Source: Pocillopora verrucosa
Taxonomy: Eukaryota; Cnidaria; Anthozoa; Scleractinia; Pocilloporidae
Direction: 5' to 3'
Assembly: GCF_036669915.1 (NCBI RefSeq)
Contig: NC_089322.1
Location: forward strand, 15,375,678-15,439,677
Length of the DNA stretch: 64,000 nucleotides
Position 1 is the stretch's first letter, and each line of letters opens with the position of its first letter. Of this stretch, positions 1 through 11,279 are shown in pieces. Under the pieces are notes generated by a model. That model was given only the letters and a program-made list of their open reading frames with translations. It searched no databases and was not told where the DNA came from. A program made the position numbers and the translations under genes.

Positions 1-822
1 ATAAGAGTTAAGTAAATAGGTCTGGGAAGTATTAGAGGAGATGCTTAGAATGAAATGGGAGAGGATGAATTAAAATATTGTACAATTATTCACCGAAGTG
101 GAGGTGAATAGTACTTGCAGTTTGCTTCTGAACTAGCCAATTAGCGCGCATGAAAATCACTATTCACTTGAGTGGTATATACTAAGATCAAGTACTGCTA
201 TCGGATAGTCAATGTAGGTAAATGCATGAGAAAAAAAACCATAAGAATACAATTATTGCTCTGACAACTTCAAAAGGAAATATTTCAAACTCTGGGTTCA
301 ACAGTATTATGATGTATTATTGTGTTAAAGACCGTTGCCCGACAATCAAGCACTGTGAAACCTGTGCCAAATTTATCATAACAGCCGACTGACAACCAGG
401 GAAAAAAAAGAATGATTGGCGTAAAATTATCACCACAGTCAAATATAGTAGGAAATGCACGTTTGAGTCACGTCGCGGTTGGTTTCTTTCATTTATTTCT
501 AAAGTTGAAGCTCACCCATAAGGTTCATTTTAAAAATCATATGATGAAAATCTTTCGGAAATAAGGAACCAGTTATTGTCATGTTTTTTAAAAGATCATT
601 GTAACTGGTTGTTATCTTATTGTTCTGCGAAAGTGTATGACTTTTTCCCAATACCACGAACCCATAGAGGGGAAAGGAGAATTAAGGAAAACCATTTTGG
701 GTGTTAGCGATAATTTTTTAAACTACACAGAAGGTTAAGTAGGATTCTCAGCCTGAATGCGACTTAACCTGACGTAAGCGGCCTTTTTTTATTTTATCTA
801 GTTTGTAGCTTATATTCTTATA

Positions 823-3200
823 GAATGTCACGAGCGCCCGCCTGGTAGCACGTGTTAATACTGATCTCCGGAAAATCTTGGATTTTACTCATTATTTCTA
901 CGCAAAAGAACCCTGTTGTATGAGAAGTGTTCTCCAGTATGGCAGCCATCTATACGAGCTCCTTTCTAAGGTCTTTATCTTCCTCAATCCAAACTAACAA
1001 CCGTCTTGCACCAGACTTATGGCAACGCTTGACCTCCCTTGGTCTATCTAGAGTTAAGCCTACACGTCGTGGCCTTCGTGGTGGTAACAGGAGGAGGCAA
1101 GTCCTACCGAGACCCGGTACGGTGCTGGAATCTTCCATGGGACAGCCCTTGTCCAGCTATGGCAGTTTTCTAGCCGACTTCCCTGGCGAAAAGGTAAACC
1201 TCAATGGCGAGAGTAATTTACATACTGCTCCGTCTTCCACATTAAATATTCAGATTGACACCTTACAGCGTGTTGGAATAAACAACGATTCCATTCCGGT
1301 GATCAAGCCTCGAAATCGCCTGCGGGATCGGCCTTCTGGTCCCCAGCGCCCCCCGGGCGTGCGCGGGCGAAACCTTTCACGTTTTGCCCCTATAATTCCA
1401 TCGAATCAGGGGAAAGAAAACTCAGTGTTTGGCCTTAGTGCACTACTCGCTAACACCATGTCACTAGCACCCAAGATTGACGAGGTTCGTTCTGTTGTCC
1501 TGGATCTAAAACCTAATTTAGGGTTCTTTACCGAGACGTGGTTAAGAGAGACAATCTGTGACTCACTGCTGCAGATCCCAGGCTACTCATTTATCCATCG
1601 TGACCGCACCACAGACCATCACGGCGGTGTTGGCCTCTACATCGAGAATTCTATCAAATTCAAGCACCTAGAAAAACTGTCGGATCCTGACATCGAGGCA
1701 CTGTGGGCGTGGCTACGACCCAGCCGACTTCCACGCGGAGTTCTCTGTATCGTCGCGGGTGTCATATACCATCCACACTTCAACAACAGCATCAGAGATG
1801 CAGCACTTGTGAACTATCTGTCTGCATCCCTCACTTCTTTGGAAGGAGAGTACTCCAGTTGCGGTTTCCTGTTGTGCGGCGATTTCAACCGCCTAAATAC
1901 TCGCCGTTTGACCACCCAATTCAAGCTGGAGCAACTAGTAGATAAGCCCACAAGGGGTGACCAAATCTTGGACTTATTGCTTACTAACCTTCCACAGCTC
2001 TACGACTCAAACGCTGTGCAAACCTTTCCCCCCTTTGGCATGTCTGACCACAATGTTGTCTTAGTGAGACCCAAAGCGAGACCCAAGGGCAACGGTTGCA
2101 GTATGAGAACCACGGCAAGGCGAGACTCACGACCAAGTAGAAAGTTGGAACTCGGACGCTATCTCTCGTCGATTGACTGGTCTCCAGTTAATGGAGATGA
2201 CTGTGAGGCTAGGTTAAGCATGTTCGTTGACATAATTCAGATTGGTATGGATCACATCATGCCGGTTAAGCACTTCAAGACACACGTTAATGATGCGCCA
2301 TGGATCACCGCAGAGTTTAAAAACCTTATCAAGCTGCGCCAGCAAGCGTTCAACAAGGGAGATAAGGACGCCTTTAGCCGCTACCGCAACATCGTCAACC
2401 GCGAGCGGAAATCTCTTCGTGGCAAGTACTTTGCTAGCAAAGTTGACCATCTCAAGTCCACCAAGCCCTCTCAGTGGTGGAACGCTGTCAAACGGGTCGC
2501 AGGAATGGTCCCCTGCTCCAGATCTGAGTCTTTTCTTTCCAGCTTACATTTGGATGGCGATTTGAGCGAACTTGAAATAGCCAACAAAATTAACTCAGCC
2601 TTTCTTGCTCAAATGGAAAACTTTCAGCCATTAATGCCAATCGCAGCCCACGAGGATGAACCCTATGTGTTGTCTGTATCCGAGTCTGCGGTCTTGGCTG
2701 CTTTGAAGCAATTAAACCCGCGTAAAGCAGCCGGACCTGACTGTGTTCCTAATTGGCTCCTGCGAGAGTATGCAGAGGTTCTTGTTGAACCCGTTACGGC
2801 TATACTCAACTCCAGCTATAAAGAGCAAAAGCTGCCCTCGCCGTGGAAGGTAGCTGACGTTGTACCGCTACCCAAACAGAAGCCTGTTGAAGACCCAAGT
2901 AAGCATCTGCGGCCCATTTCCCTGACCCCCACCATCTCGAAACTCGCGGAAGACTTCGTTGTAGCCACTCATGTTGGTCCCGCAGTTCTCAAGAAGATCG
3001 ACTATGATCAGTATGGCGGCATCCCCGAATCCTCCACCTCATTCGCCCTGATCTCGATGTTTCACCTCTGGTCACAGGCTACAGATGGGACAGGGGCAGC
3101 CGTCAGGGTCGTGCTATTTGACTATCGAAAGGCATTTGATCTCATTGATCATACGATCCTCGTTGCCAAGATCAATGGTCTTGACATGCCACGCAGCATC
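823..3200 (+). mobile_element. 3'-truncated non-LTR retrotransposon (LINE) inserted in an array unit
   Basis: The unit sequence is continuous to about 822 (ttatattcttatag) and resumes at about 3201 (acatacctgcaatga). Between these points lies unrelated, GC-richer DNA encoding an endonuclease and reverse transcriptase. Compared with intact units, about 150 bp of unit sequence is missing at the insertion. The element is cut at its 3' side, in the middle of the reverse transcriptase, whereas LINEs usually lose the 5' end. No poly(A) or microsatellite tail is seen at the right junction, so recombination or a later deletion is more likely than a simple target-primed insertion. Confidence 0.85.
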
Positions 3201-3215
3201 ACATACCTGCAATGA
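927..3215 (+). pseudogene. LINE ORF2-like endonuclease/reverse transcriptase, truncated (CR1-like)
   Basis: Open frame of 762 codons. About 160 N-terminal residues are unassigned. An exonuclease-endonuclease-phosphatase domain follows: FTETWL near residue 200, GGVGLYI near 231, LLCGDFN near 314 and GMSDHNVVL near 372. The reverse transcriptase begins near 598 (PRKAAGPD), with RPISL near 661 and motif A (FDYRKAFD) near 730. The frame then runs into unit DNA and stops. Motif B, the catalytic FADD box and the thumb are absent, so it cannot make an active reverse transcriptase. The last few residues derive from the array unit, not the element. The endonuclease plus RT layout fits the CR1/L2 group; the exact clade is not resolved. 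The start at 927 is the first ATG of the frame and is unproven. Confidence 0.85.
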
Positions 3216-3261
3216 CACAAACCAAACACAAAACAAGGCAAAGAACAGCAACAAGCTTCAT
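3207..3261 (-). CDS. Signal-peptide exon of array gene 0 (partial; rest off the left edge)
   Basis: Exon 1 of the array peptide family on the minus strand. The ATG is at 3259-3261 and 18 codons encode a hydrophobic signal peptide, MKLVAVLCLVLCLVCVIA. It ends in phase 1 at GCAG|GTATGT, with the donor at 3201-3206. The LINE fragment starts immediately beyond the donor and now fills most of intron 1. The matching terminal exon would lie left of position 1. Whether this gene is still spliced across the LINE cannot be told. Confidence 0.5.
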
Positions 3262-3979
3262 CGTGAGTTCTGTCTTCTCGCTGATAGTAGTGTCTTCTTC
3301 TCAACTTCTCTGCGAAAAGAGAAACAAATGCTGTTTATGCTAGTTCAATGATAAATCTGATAAAGTTATATTCGCATATCATATGAATCATTCATCGAAC
3401 TACATATCCATGAGGTAATGCATTTTTACCTATGAAGGCCACTTCAGTCCTCAGGCTATTTTCAACCCATTGTTTTTATGATGTTTTCCGATGGGGTGAT
3501 GGCCCGAGGGGTACTTTTACGGGTAACGATTAAAATTTGGCCATTTGACAACTTCCACCTAATTTCTTCCTGTTTCGATTAAAGAAAGAATTTGAAGGCT
3601 GACTATTTTACGACAAAGTTTACGCCTAACGGCTAAATTATTTTGGCCCTTTTATTGCAAACGGTTATCCCCGTTTACACGCTAACATTAGTATGCATAT
3701 TCTCCATACTGTTCTCTATACATTTCATAAGGAGCTGACAAGGAGAATTTGTTTAACAATCAATAGCTCTACCTGATCATTTCCTCTTTTCTCATGATCA
3801 TGATCTCAAATGAATGCTATGAGCGTTCCTCTCGACTTCCCGTCGAAAAAAATCGTTCTTCTATTTTTTGCCCATGAAATGGGTTTAGGACACGTGCTTA
3901 AAAAATCGTTTAGATGTTCTCAAATTCTTTTTTCTACGTCGCCACAAGCCAAACATCATTTTTGGCTGGACCACCCGTG

Positions 3980-5088
3980 TGTTAAAAGACAAAATTGGCA
4001 TCTAGCAAGAATTTCCATAATGGGTGATTTTTGACTTATTTGAACGTGAAGATAAAGGGAAATAATATATTAGCATGAGCCATTCCGTAAACATTGTAAT
4101 GCGCCAGTTGATCATGTCTTATTCCTTTTGGCAGTCTTATCTAACAGATAGAGTTTGGTCACCATTTCATTATTATGATTGTGAATTTGACATGGAGACA
4201 GATGTTTTTGCGTAAACTGCGGTTTGCGGCTAGTTACCGGTATATTTTCATTATGTTGCTGAGAAAAATAATTGAGTACCAAGAAATGACTCTACCCTAT
4301 AAAATTGATCCCGTACAGGACTTTCCCAGAAATAACCCCCTTTTATACTTTTATCCACTTAACACCCTCGTTTTTAGGCTAAATCCATGTCCAATTCCCG
4401 ATCAGGAAAATAGTTTTTAGTTTTTGCCCTCTTTTTCTTAGAGATGATTTAAGGTGTAAACGTGAAGTACTTTCATCTGCCGCACTGAATTTGTAATTAT
4501 ATAACTTATGTAAATAGCACGTAGTTTTCTTAAGGGCGGTACCTTGGGTACGCCCTTTCTTCTTCGAATATGTGTTTACTCTGCTGTTATGTAACAACCT
4601 TCAAGTACAATTTTCTTTTAAGATACCTTTTCAAGCATGATTTTAATTCTGTTACTAAGTTTATTAGAATTTTTATATTATCAATCTTGCTTCTGTTCTG
4701 GCCGATCTTAATCATAAAGGTAAGAAATTTAAGGTAGAAAATGCTTTTGTAACAGCGTAAACAACTCGAAGACGCAAACTAATTATGCAGGGTCTGTCGT
4801 ACGTAACTTAACGTGATTCGCTGATTGAGATAGAGTGATGACGATGGAAGAAGATTGACAGCTTCGTAGTGTCACCTTTAGTGCCGCCTTTATAGGCTGG
4901 TGCACAGCATCTTTCAATCAGAGAATATAGCAAAATAGAGCAGTGTGGACTTATGTCGAAAGGAATAAGCTGAACTGTGGTGAATAAGGTCCAGACTGGG
5001 CTACACCCCGAAAGTAAGAATTGTACTCAGAGTTCAACCAGAAAATAAAGGAAATTCAACCGAGTGTTAGAGAGGAATTCTTCTAACA
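3980..5088. mobile_element. Solo-LTR-like insertion, copy 1 (A unit)
   Basis: A 1,109-bp block present only in A units. It begins TGTTAAAAGA and ends TCTTCTAACA, a short terminal inverted repeat with TG...CA ends. CGTG lies directly before it (3976-3979) and after it (5089-5092). C units show the empty site: ccacc-CGTG-tggacag at the same place. This is the pattern of a solo LTR, although a DNA element with short inverted ends is not excluded. No internal retroelement genes are present. Confidence 0.65.
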
Positions 5089-5993
5089 CGTGTGGACAGC
5101 GATCGAAAGTGTAACACATTAATTTAAACTAATAACTTTCTATAACAGGTCTTGTTTTCCAAACCAATAACACTTGTGTTCTTTTCTATCTAAAAATTTC
5201 CAAGTCGGTCACTATTTGTTTCCCTTTGATTTATGTTAAACTAACTGTATGCCTATCTTATTTTTTTCATTCAAATTCCGAGCTATTGATATTTCCATAT
5301 TTATTTCTTGTTACTTCAGTATGTCATGATGGTTGCTTACGACGTGACGCCGTCCCACAAGACAACACAATGAATAGGCGAGGACTGAGTCTCGATGACG
5401 TTTACCATAAGCCGTAAAAGGGCCAAAACATTTGGCCGTTGGACGTTAACATTGGCAAATTTAAACCATTTGACGTAAACCTAGTCAGCCTGCTTAAATT
5501 CCCAGAATAACATATGGATATAACAAAACATAACGGCAATTGTAATTGGAATATAGAGCGACTATTTATCTGTCCAGAAAGAAAACTGAAAAGAAAGTGA
5601 AGTAATAAATTTACACAGACAACAGGAAAGCGACATTAGAACTTGCCGTGTCGTATTTAGTACACCTCATTGCTTGCTTCATGTCAGAGGCAGTAAACAT
5701 GTCATCAAGTAAGTAAGTCACGGTGTTAAAAAACGTTGCTAATATCTCTTTCCTAAAATAAATATCTAGAACGTTTCCATCAAGTTTTATTTTCGCACTG
5801 TTTGAGATTTAGTGCTGGAGATTGGGGCGAGGAAGCCAAATTTGATCCAATTGCACATCTCCGACATTTGACTGCTGTGTTGCGTCAATGACAATTGAAA
5901 CTTCATGATTTCTAAAACACTTTAATTATATACGTCTTGAAACAATTTAGCGTTTTATTCCTTTGATTTACGGGACTCGTCGCGTGGAATAGT

Positions 5994-7282
5994 TTACTCT
6001 GGCTGATCGCCGCTCTTCCCCTGAGTTACACATATAAGGCGACTTCTTCTTCTCTTCCCAATAACAGCCATACATTTCTTCCCAGCTGGGCAATTTTTCG
6101 TGGCCTTTTCTCTATCGTTGCATTCTAAAAGGATAGAAAAAAAACCAACAACAAGGCATGCAGTTTAAATGTGATGGTTACGATCGCGGATGAAAATACA
6201 GGAACGATTGTATATATCTCGGCAGTCTATTAACCCTTGACACCCGAACATTAGTATATATGTTTGTTTCAGAATACGTGAGACCAAAAACGTCTCGGGT
6301 CACGTGACCAGACTCCAGCGGTCATGTTCGCCGTTTGCTGTCCACGTTTTATTTTCGGGCTAGGCTGTTTCAGGTACTTATGCTCCCTTGACGGTTTTTG
6401 TCTTCCTGTTCGATAGTGCTCGCGTATGGCCTATAAGAATATATGTGAGGTGAAGTCTTTTCTTCATAACCAGGAGCCCATTATCCGGAGCTTCAATCTT
6501 CCATACTTACCCTCTGAGTAAACCCTGTTCCGTATCTTTTTATTTTGAGAGGCGCCTTCCACGGGGTTTTTCGCGGGTGTTTACATAATAGCCAATCATA
6601 AGAGAGCCGTGGTCCTCTATTGTTTATGTCACATGCAGGCCACACGATAGTCCTTTAATAATGGCGAAGAGGGCGGAAAATTTCCATTTTTTCTCTTTTT
6701 AATGGTGTTGTGCGAACGTCAGCGTGGTTTTGCGGGAAATTAAAGAGCCCCCCACGTATCTTAGTTCTAAAAATAAAAAGATACGGGACAGGATTGTCTC
6801 AAGGGTACAACTGGTATAATTGCTCCGGGTAATGGGCTCCTGTTACAACCAATCCGTTTGGAACGCTAGGAACCAATCTTTCAGCCACAGTTTGTGTTTG
6901 AGATGAAGGACCTCCATTTTCTGTGTAATTCAAGATGGCAGCGAACATGTTGACTTTTTCAGTCGAAAGCCGACGTCGATCTAAAAAGCTGAAAGTCTCA
7001 AAACTTCTATTTTCTAACCACAATTTCTAACAGGTTTTACGTTTGCGGTAATCACACCAAACGTGGATCTAAAACTCTCTAAAAGTAGTGTTTATGATAC
7101 CTCGTAAAGGCGCATCGCTGGAACTCTCTTCACCTAGATGAAAAAAAAACCAGTGAATGGTAAATTTAAAAAATTATATATATATATAACTAACTGCAGA
7201 CAGTACTGTTTCGGCCTTCTGGGCCTCATCAGTGCAGTGCTGATGCTAGGATGGAGGTAAGGCTATATAGCCACCCCAATGG

Positions 7283-7316
<34 letters not shown>

Positions 7317-8592
7317 CCATTGACATCATTTTGAGAGCGAGCTGTCTTCTTTCGCTCTGTGGAAGAGGAAAAACTGGATCAGTTAAGAACCGCTCGTTAT
7401 ATATTTTATCGCCAAGGGAGGGGGGGGAGGTGGGTTCCAGGATCTTTAATGGTCTTATTGCCCTCCCTCCTCCCCTTATTGGCGGTCAGTTTTCTTTGGT
7501 ATGGAACTACGTTTAAGGTGTTTATAATGTCGCGTAAGTTTTGCCGTACGTAAAACGTGCGTGAAAGTGTAAGAGTTAAGTAAATAGATCTGGGCAGTAT
7601 TAGAGGAGATGCTTGGAATGAAATGGGAGAGGATGAATCAAAATATTGTACAATTATTCACCGAAGTGGAGGTAAATAGTACTTGCAGTTCGCTTCCGAA
7701 CTAGCCAATCAGCGCGCGTGAAAATCACTATTCACTATAGTGGTATATACTAAGATCAAGTACTGCTATCGGATAGTCAATATAGGTAAATGCATGAGAA
7801 AAAAACCATAAGAGTACAATTATTGCTCTTAAAACTTCAAAAGGAAATATTTCAAACTCTGGGTTCAATAGTATTATGATGGTTAAGGACCGGTGCCCGA
7901 CAATCAGGCGCTGTGAAACCTGTACCAAAGTTATCACAACAGCCGACTGACAACCAGGGAAACAAACGAATTATGGGCGTAAAATTAGCGTCACACTCAA
8001 ATAGGAAATAGAAAATGCACGTTTGAGTCACCTTGCGGTTGGTTTCTTTCATTTACTACTAAAATTGAAGCTCACCCATTGGCTTCATTTTTAAAATCAT
8101 TTGATGAAAATCTTTCGGAAATAAGGAACCAGTTAGTGTCGTGTTTTTTAAAAGATCATTGTAATTGGTTGTTATCTCATTGTTCTGCGAAAGCGTGTGA
8201 TATTTTTTTCCAATACGACAGACCCAGAAAGGGGAAAGGAGAAGGAAAACTATTTTGGGTGTTAGCGATCATTTTTTTAGACTACACAGAAGGTTAAGTA
8301 GGATTCTCAGTCCGGATGCGATTTAACCTGACTAAAGCGGCTTTTTTCATTTTATCTAGTTTGTAGCTTATATTCTTATAGACCTTTTGACCAGTTTTAT
8401 AAAACTCGAATACATTTTTATTCTAATGACGGTACTTTTAGGATCGAGGGCGACTAATTCATCAGTTGAATTACTGTTGTGTGTTACCCTCCTTAAATAA
8501 ATTTGTTATTATTACGATTATTCTAGAGCACACATACCTACGATGATACAAACCAAACAGAAAACAAGGCAAAGAACAGCAACGAGCTTCAT
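5994..8592 (-). CDS. Array gene 1: two-exon secreted basic 4-Cys peptide (A type)
   Basis: CDS = complement of 5994..6124 joined to 8538..8592. Exon 1 (ATG at 8590-8592) encodes an 18-residue signal peptide and ends in phase 1 before GTATGTG. The terminal exon follows a TTTTAG acceptor at 6125-6126, also phase 1, giving a first mature codon for Glu. Its 43 residues have four cysteines spaced C-x9-C-x5-C-x13-C, with the motif NCPAGKKC and a basic run GKRRRSRL, ending QPE and stop. AATAAA lies at 5954-5959, about 35 nt past the stop. The predicted product is a secreted, cationic, disulfide-bonded mini-protein of about 43 residues. No known family is recognised: the CPAG-x2-C pattern recalls small disulfide-rich toxins, antimicrobial peptides and colipase-like folds, but this is not an assignment. 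Splicing is inferred from consensus sites and copy comparison. Confidence 0.6.
6468..6850. repeat. Inverted-repeat (foldback) element, copy in unit 1
   Basis: The left arm starts with aaccaggagcccattatccg and includes cctgtcccgtatctttttat. The right arm carries the reverse complements (aaaataaaaagatacgggac, then gggctcctgttacaacc). The arms are about 80 bp and imperfect, around about 230 bp of centre. B units keep only the right arm. The element lies inside the intron of array gene 1. Confidence 0.6.
6926..6945 (+). promoter_or_regulatory. YY1/TISU-like site, unit 1 version
   Basis: Sequence caagatggcagcgaacatg on the plus strand inside the intron of array gene 1. B units and unit 4 have the exact CAAGATGGCGGC form (near 11960, 20208, 24858 and 40393), which matches both the YY1 core and the TISU initiator of short-5'UTR genes. 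Here one base differs. Whether it drives a plus-strand transcript is unknown. Confidence 0.3.
7279..7318. repeat. (TA)n microsatellite within a short palindrome
   Basis: A run of about 17 TA dinucleotides is bounded by caatggtta on the left and taaccattg on the right, so the whole can form a cruciform. Other units have shorter TA tracts at the same place, for example near 16430, 25105, 30608, 34985 and 46120. Confidence 0.8.
7330..7470 (-). promoter_or_regulatory. Possible TATA-box promoter inside the intron (minus strand)
   Basis: Read on the minus strand, a G/A-rich and C-rich block is followed by a TATA-like element (ataaaatatataacg, 7395-7409). About 30 bp further on is tttttcctcttccacagag and a purine-rich leader to an ATG. 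The leader resembles the 5'UTR of the signal-peptide exon (tttctcttcgtagagag...gaagaagaca). It recurs in most units. It may be an alternative promoter or a decayed duplicate of the family's own first exon; nothing shows that it is used. Confidence 0.25.
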
Positions 8593-8700
8593 TGTGAGTT
8601 CTGTCTTCTCGCTGAAAGCAGTTTCTTCTTCTCGACCTCTCTGCGAACTTGTTTATGCTAGTTCAATGATAAATCCGATGAAGTTATATTCGCATATCAT
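8593..8700 (-). promoter_or_regulatory. Proximal promoter/5'UTR of array gene 1
   Basis: Upstream of the exon-1 ATG (minus strand) is a purine-rich leader of about 50 nt, preceded by TATA-like AT-rich DNA and GATA-type motifs (tgataaatc, cgatgaagttata). The same block lies upstream of every signal-peptide exon in the array. The leader begins at a cag/tag that could also be an acceptor, so a further non-coding exon is possible. Confidence 0.35.
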
Positions 8701-9434
8701 ATGAATCATTCATCGAATTACATGTCTATGAGGTAATGCATTTTTACCTATGAGGGCTCTTTGAGTCCTCAGGCTATTTTCAACCCATTGTTTTTTGATA
8801 GTGCACGGTAGGATATTGCTTGTGGGTTCCAATGGGGTGATGGTACCGATATGGTGCTTTTACGGGTAACGATTAAAATTTGGCTATTTTACGACTTCTA
8901 GGTTATTTTCTTCCCGTTTCGATTAAAGAAATAATTTTTAAGGCTGACTATTTTTACGACAAAGTTTACGCCTAACGACTTAATTTTTTTTTTGCCCTCT
9001 TACGGTTAACGGTGAACCCCCTTTACACCCTAACATTAGTATGCATATTCTCTATACTGTTCTCTATACATTTCCTGAGGAGCTGACAAGGAGAATTTGT
9101 TTAACAATCAAGAGCTCTACGTGACCATTTCCTCTTTTCTCGAGGTCGTGATCTCAAATGAATGCTATAAGCGCTCCTCTCGACGTCCCGTCGAAAAAAA
9201 TTTTTCTTTTATTTTTTTCCCATGTAAAGGGTTTAGGACACGTGCTTAAAGAAAAAATCGTTTAGGTGTTCTCAAATTCTTTTTTCTGCGTCGCCACAAG
9301 CCAAAAATCATTCTTGGCTGAACCACCCGTGTGGACAGCGATCGAAAGTGTAACGAGTCAATTCACATTAATTTAAAATAATAACTTTCTATAACAAGTC
9401 TTGTTTTCCAAACCAATAACACTTGTGTTGGGTG

Positions 9435-9930
9435 TAAAATTATCGTCACAGTCAAACAGGAAATAGAAAATGCAAGTTTGAGTCACGTCGCGGTTGGTTT
9501 CTTTCATTTATTTCTAAAATTGAAGCTCACCCATAAGGTTCATTTTTAAAATCACATGATGAAAATCTTTCGGAAATAAGGAACCAGTTAGTGTCGTGTT
9601 TTTTAAAAGATCATTGTAAAAGGTTGTTATCTCATTGTTCTGTGAAAGGGTGTGATTTTTTTCCCAATACGACAAACCCAGAGAAGGGAAAGGAGAAGGA
9701 AAACCATTTTGGGCGTTAGCGACCATTTTTTAGATTTAGGTTTTTTAGGTCTTATAGACCTTTCGACCAGTTTTATAAAACTCGAATACATTTTTATTCT
9801 AATGATGGTACTTTTAGGATCGAGGGCGACTAATCCATCAGTTGAATTTCTGTTAAATGTATTTGTTATTTGTTATGCTAGTTCAATGATAAATCTGATA
9901 AAGTTATATTCGTATATCATATGAATCAAT
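9435..9930 (-). pseudogene. Duplicated intron/promoter segment lacking exon 1 (B unit)
   Basis: This repeats the intron-1 and promoter region seen at 8000-8700 but jumps from ctgttaaatgtatttgtt straight to the promoter (gctagttcaatgataaatc). The signal-peptide exon is deleted. The same exon-less duplicate occurs near 22190-22560 and 37590-38090, so the deletion predates the B-unit duplications. Confidence 0.55.
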
Positions 9931-10554
9931 CATCGAGTCACATGTCTATGAGGTAATGCATTTTTACCTATGAAGGCCCCTTGAGTCCTCAGGCTATTTT
10001 CAACCCATTGTTTTTGTGATGTTTTCCGATGAAGTGATGGCCCGAGGGGTACTTTCACGGGTAACGATTAATATTTGGCCATATGACGACTTCCAGGTAA
10101 TTTTCTACCCGTCTCGATTAAAGAAAGAATTTTAAGGCTGACTATTTTTACGACAAAGTTTACACCTAACGACTAAATTATTTTGGCCCTTTTACGGTTA
10201 ACGGTTAACCCCGTTTACACCCTAACATTAGTATGCATATTCTCCATACTGTTCTCTATACATTTCATAAGGAGCTGACAAGGAGAATTTGTTTAACAAT
10301 CAAGAGCTCTACCTGATCAGTTCCTCTTTTCTCATGATCATGATCTCAAATGAATGCTATAAGCGCTCCTCTTGACTTCCCGTCGAAAAAAATTGTTCTT
10401 TTATTTTTTGCCCATGAAAAGGGTTTAGGACACGTGCTTATAAAAATCGTTTAGGTGTTCTCAAATTCTTTTTTCTGCTTCGCCACAAGCCAAACATCAT
10501 TTTTGGCTGGACCACCCGTGTGGACAGTGATCGAAAGTGTAACACATTAATTTA

Positions 10555-10812
10555 TAAAATAATTCAAATAGTACGCGTGCTCTGATCGGCCAAAAAAGCA
10601 TCTTACATGAGCGTATGTAAACGCGGTTTTCGTTCCCCTTTCGTTAGTTATTTTATAAAAGAAATGTAAAATGCTTTCCATGTTTACATAGCCTGATGTA
10701 AACACTTGGGAGGTTGGGAGAAGCGATTCCTACACTTATCTCGTGTTCTCCCAACCTCACGCATGTTTACATCAGGCTATGTAAACACGGAAACCATTTT
10801 ACCTTTCTTCAT
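10555..10812. mobile_element. Foldback MITE, 258 bp, copy 1 (B unit)
   Basis: Present only in B units. TA lies on each side (10553-10554 and 10813-10814), and units without it read attaatttaaaataat. The right half is a long imperfect hairpin: gtttacatagcctgatgtaa and gaggttgggaga recur in inverted order with arms of about 60 nt and a loop of about 25 nt. No coding capacity, so probably a non-autonomous DNA transposon with TA target duplication. Confidence 0.7.
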
Positions 10813-11279
10813 TAAAATAATAACTTTCTATAACAAGTCTTGTTTTACAAACCAATAACATTTGTGTTCTTTTCTATCTAAAAATTTCCAAGTCGCTCAC
10901 TATATATTTCCCTTTGGTTTATGTTAAACTAACTGTATGCTTATCATTCAAATTCCGGGCTATTGATATTTCCATATTTTTTTCTTGTTACTTCAATATG
11001 TCATGATGGTTGCTTACGACGTGACGCCGTCCCACAAGAAAACACAATGAATAGGCGAAGACTGAGTCTCGATGAGGTTTACCATAAGCCATAAAAGGGC
11101 TAAAACATTTGGCCGTTGCACGTGATAACTGGCAAATTCAAACCATTTGTCGTAAAAATAGTCAACCTGCTCAAATTCCCAGAATAACATATGGATATAA
11201 CAAATCACAACGGCAATTGTAATTGGAATATAGAGTGACTATTTATCTGACCAGAAAGAAAACTGAAAAGAAAATGAAG

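Noticed and set aside
4379-4597. 72-codon minus-strand frame (MLHNSRVNTYSKKKG...) in A units
   Set aside because: It lies inside the LTR-like insertion, has no recognised motif and is disrupted in the unit 9 copy; kept as part of the element.
7857-7953. Possible middle exon (VGCCDNFGTG...) after a ctggttgtcag acceptor
   Set aside because: Phase fits exon 1, but the frame has an early stop in the unit near 17,565 and 31,550 and a 5-nt insertion near 26,045 and 41,570, and no consistent donor follows. Treated as intron.
11014-11208. Repeated minus-strand frame MICYIHMLFWEFEQVDY... at the unit core
   Set aside because: Low-constraint recurrence caused by the tandem duplication; several copies carry in-frame stops, and there are no splice or start signals or recognised domain.
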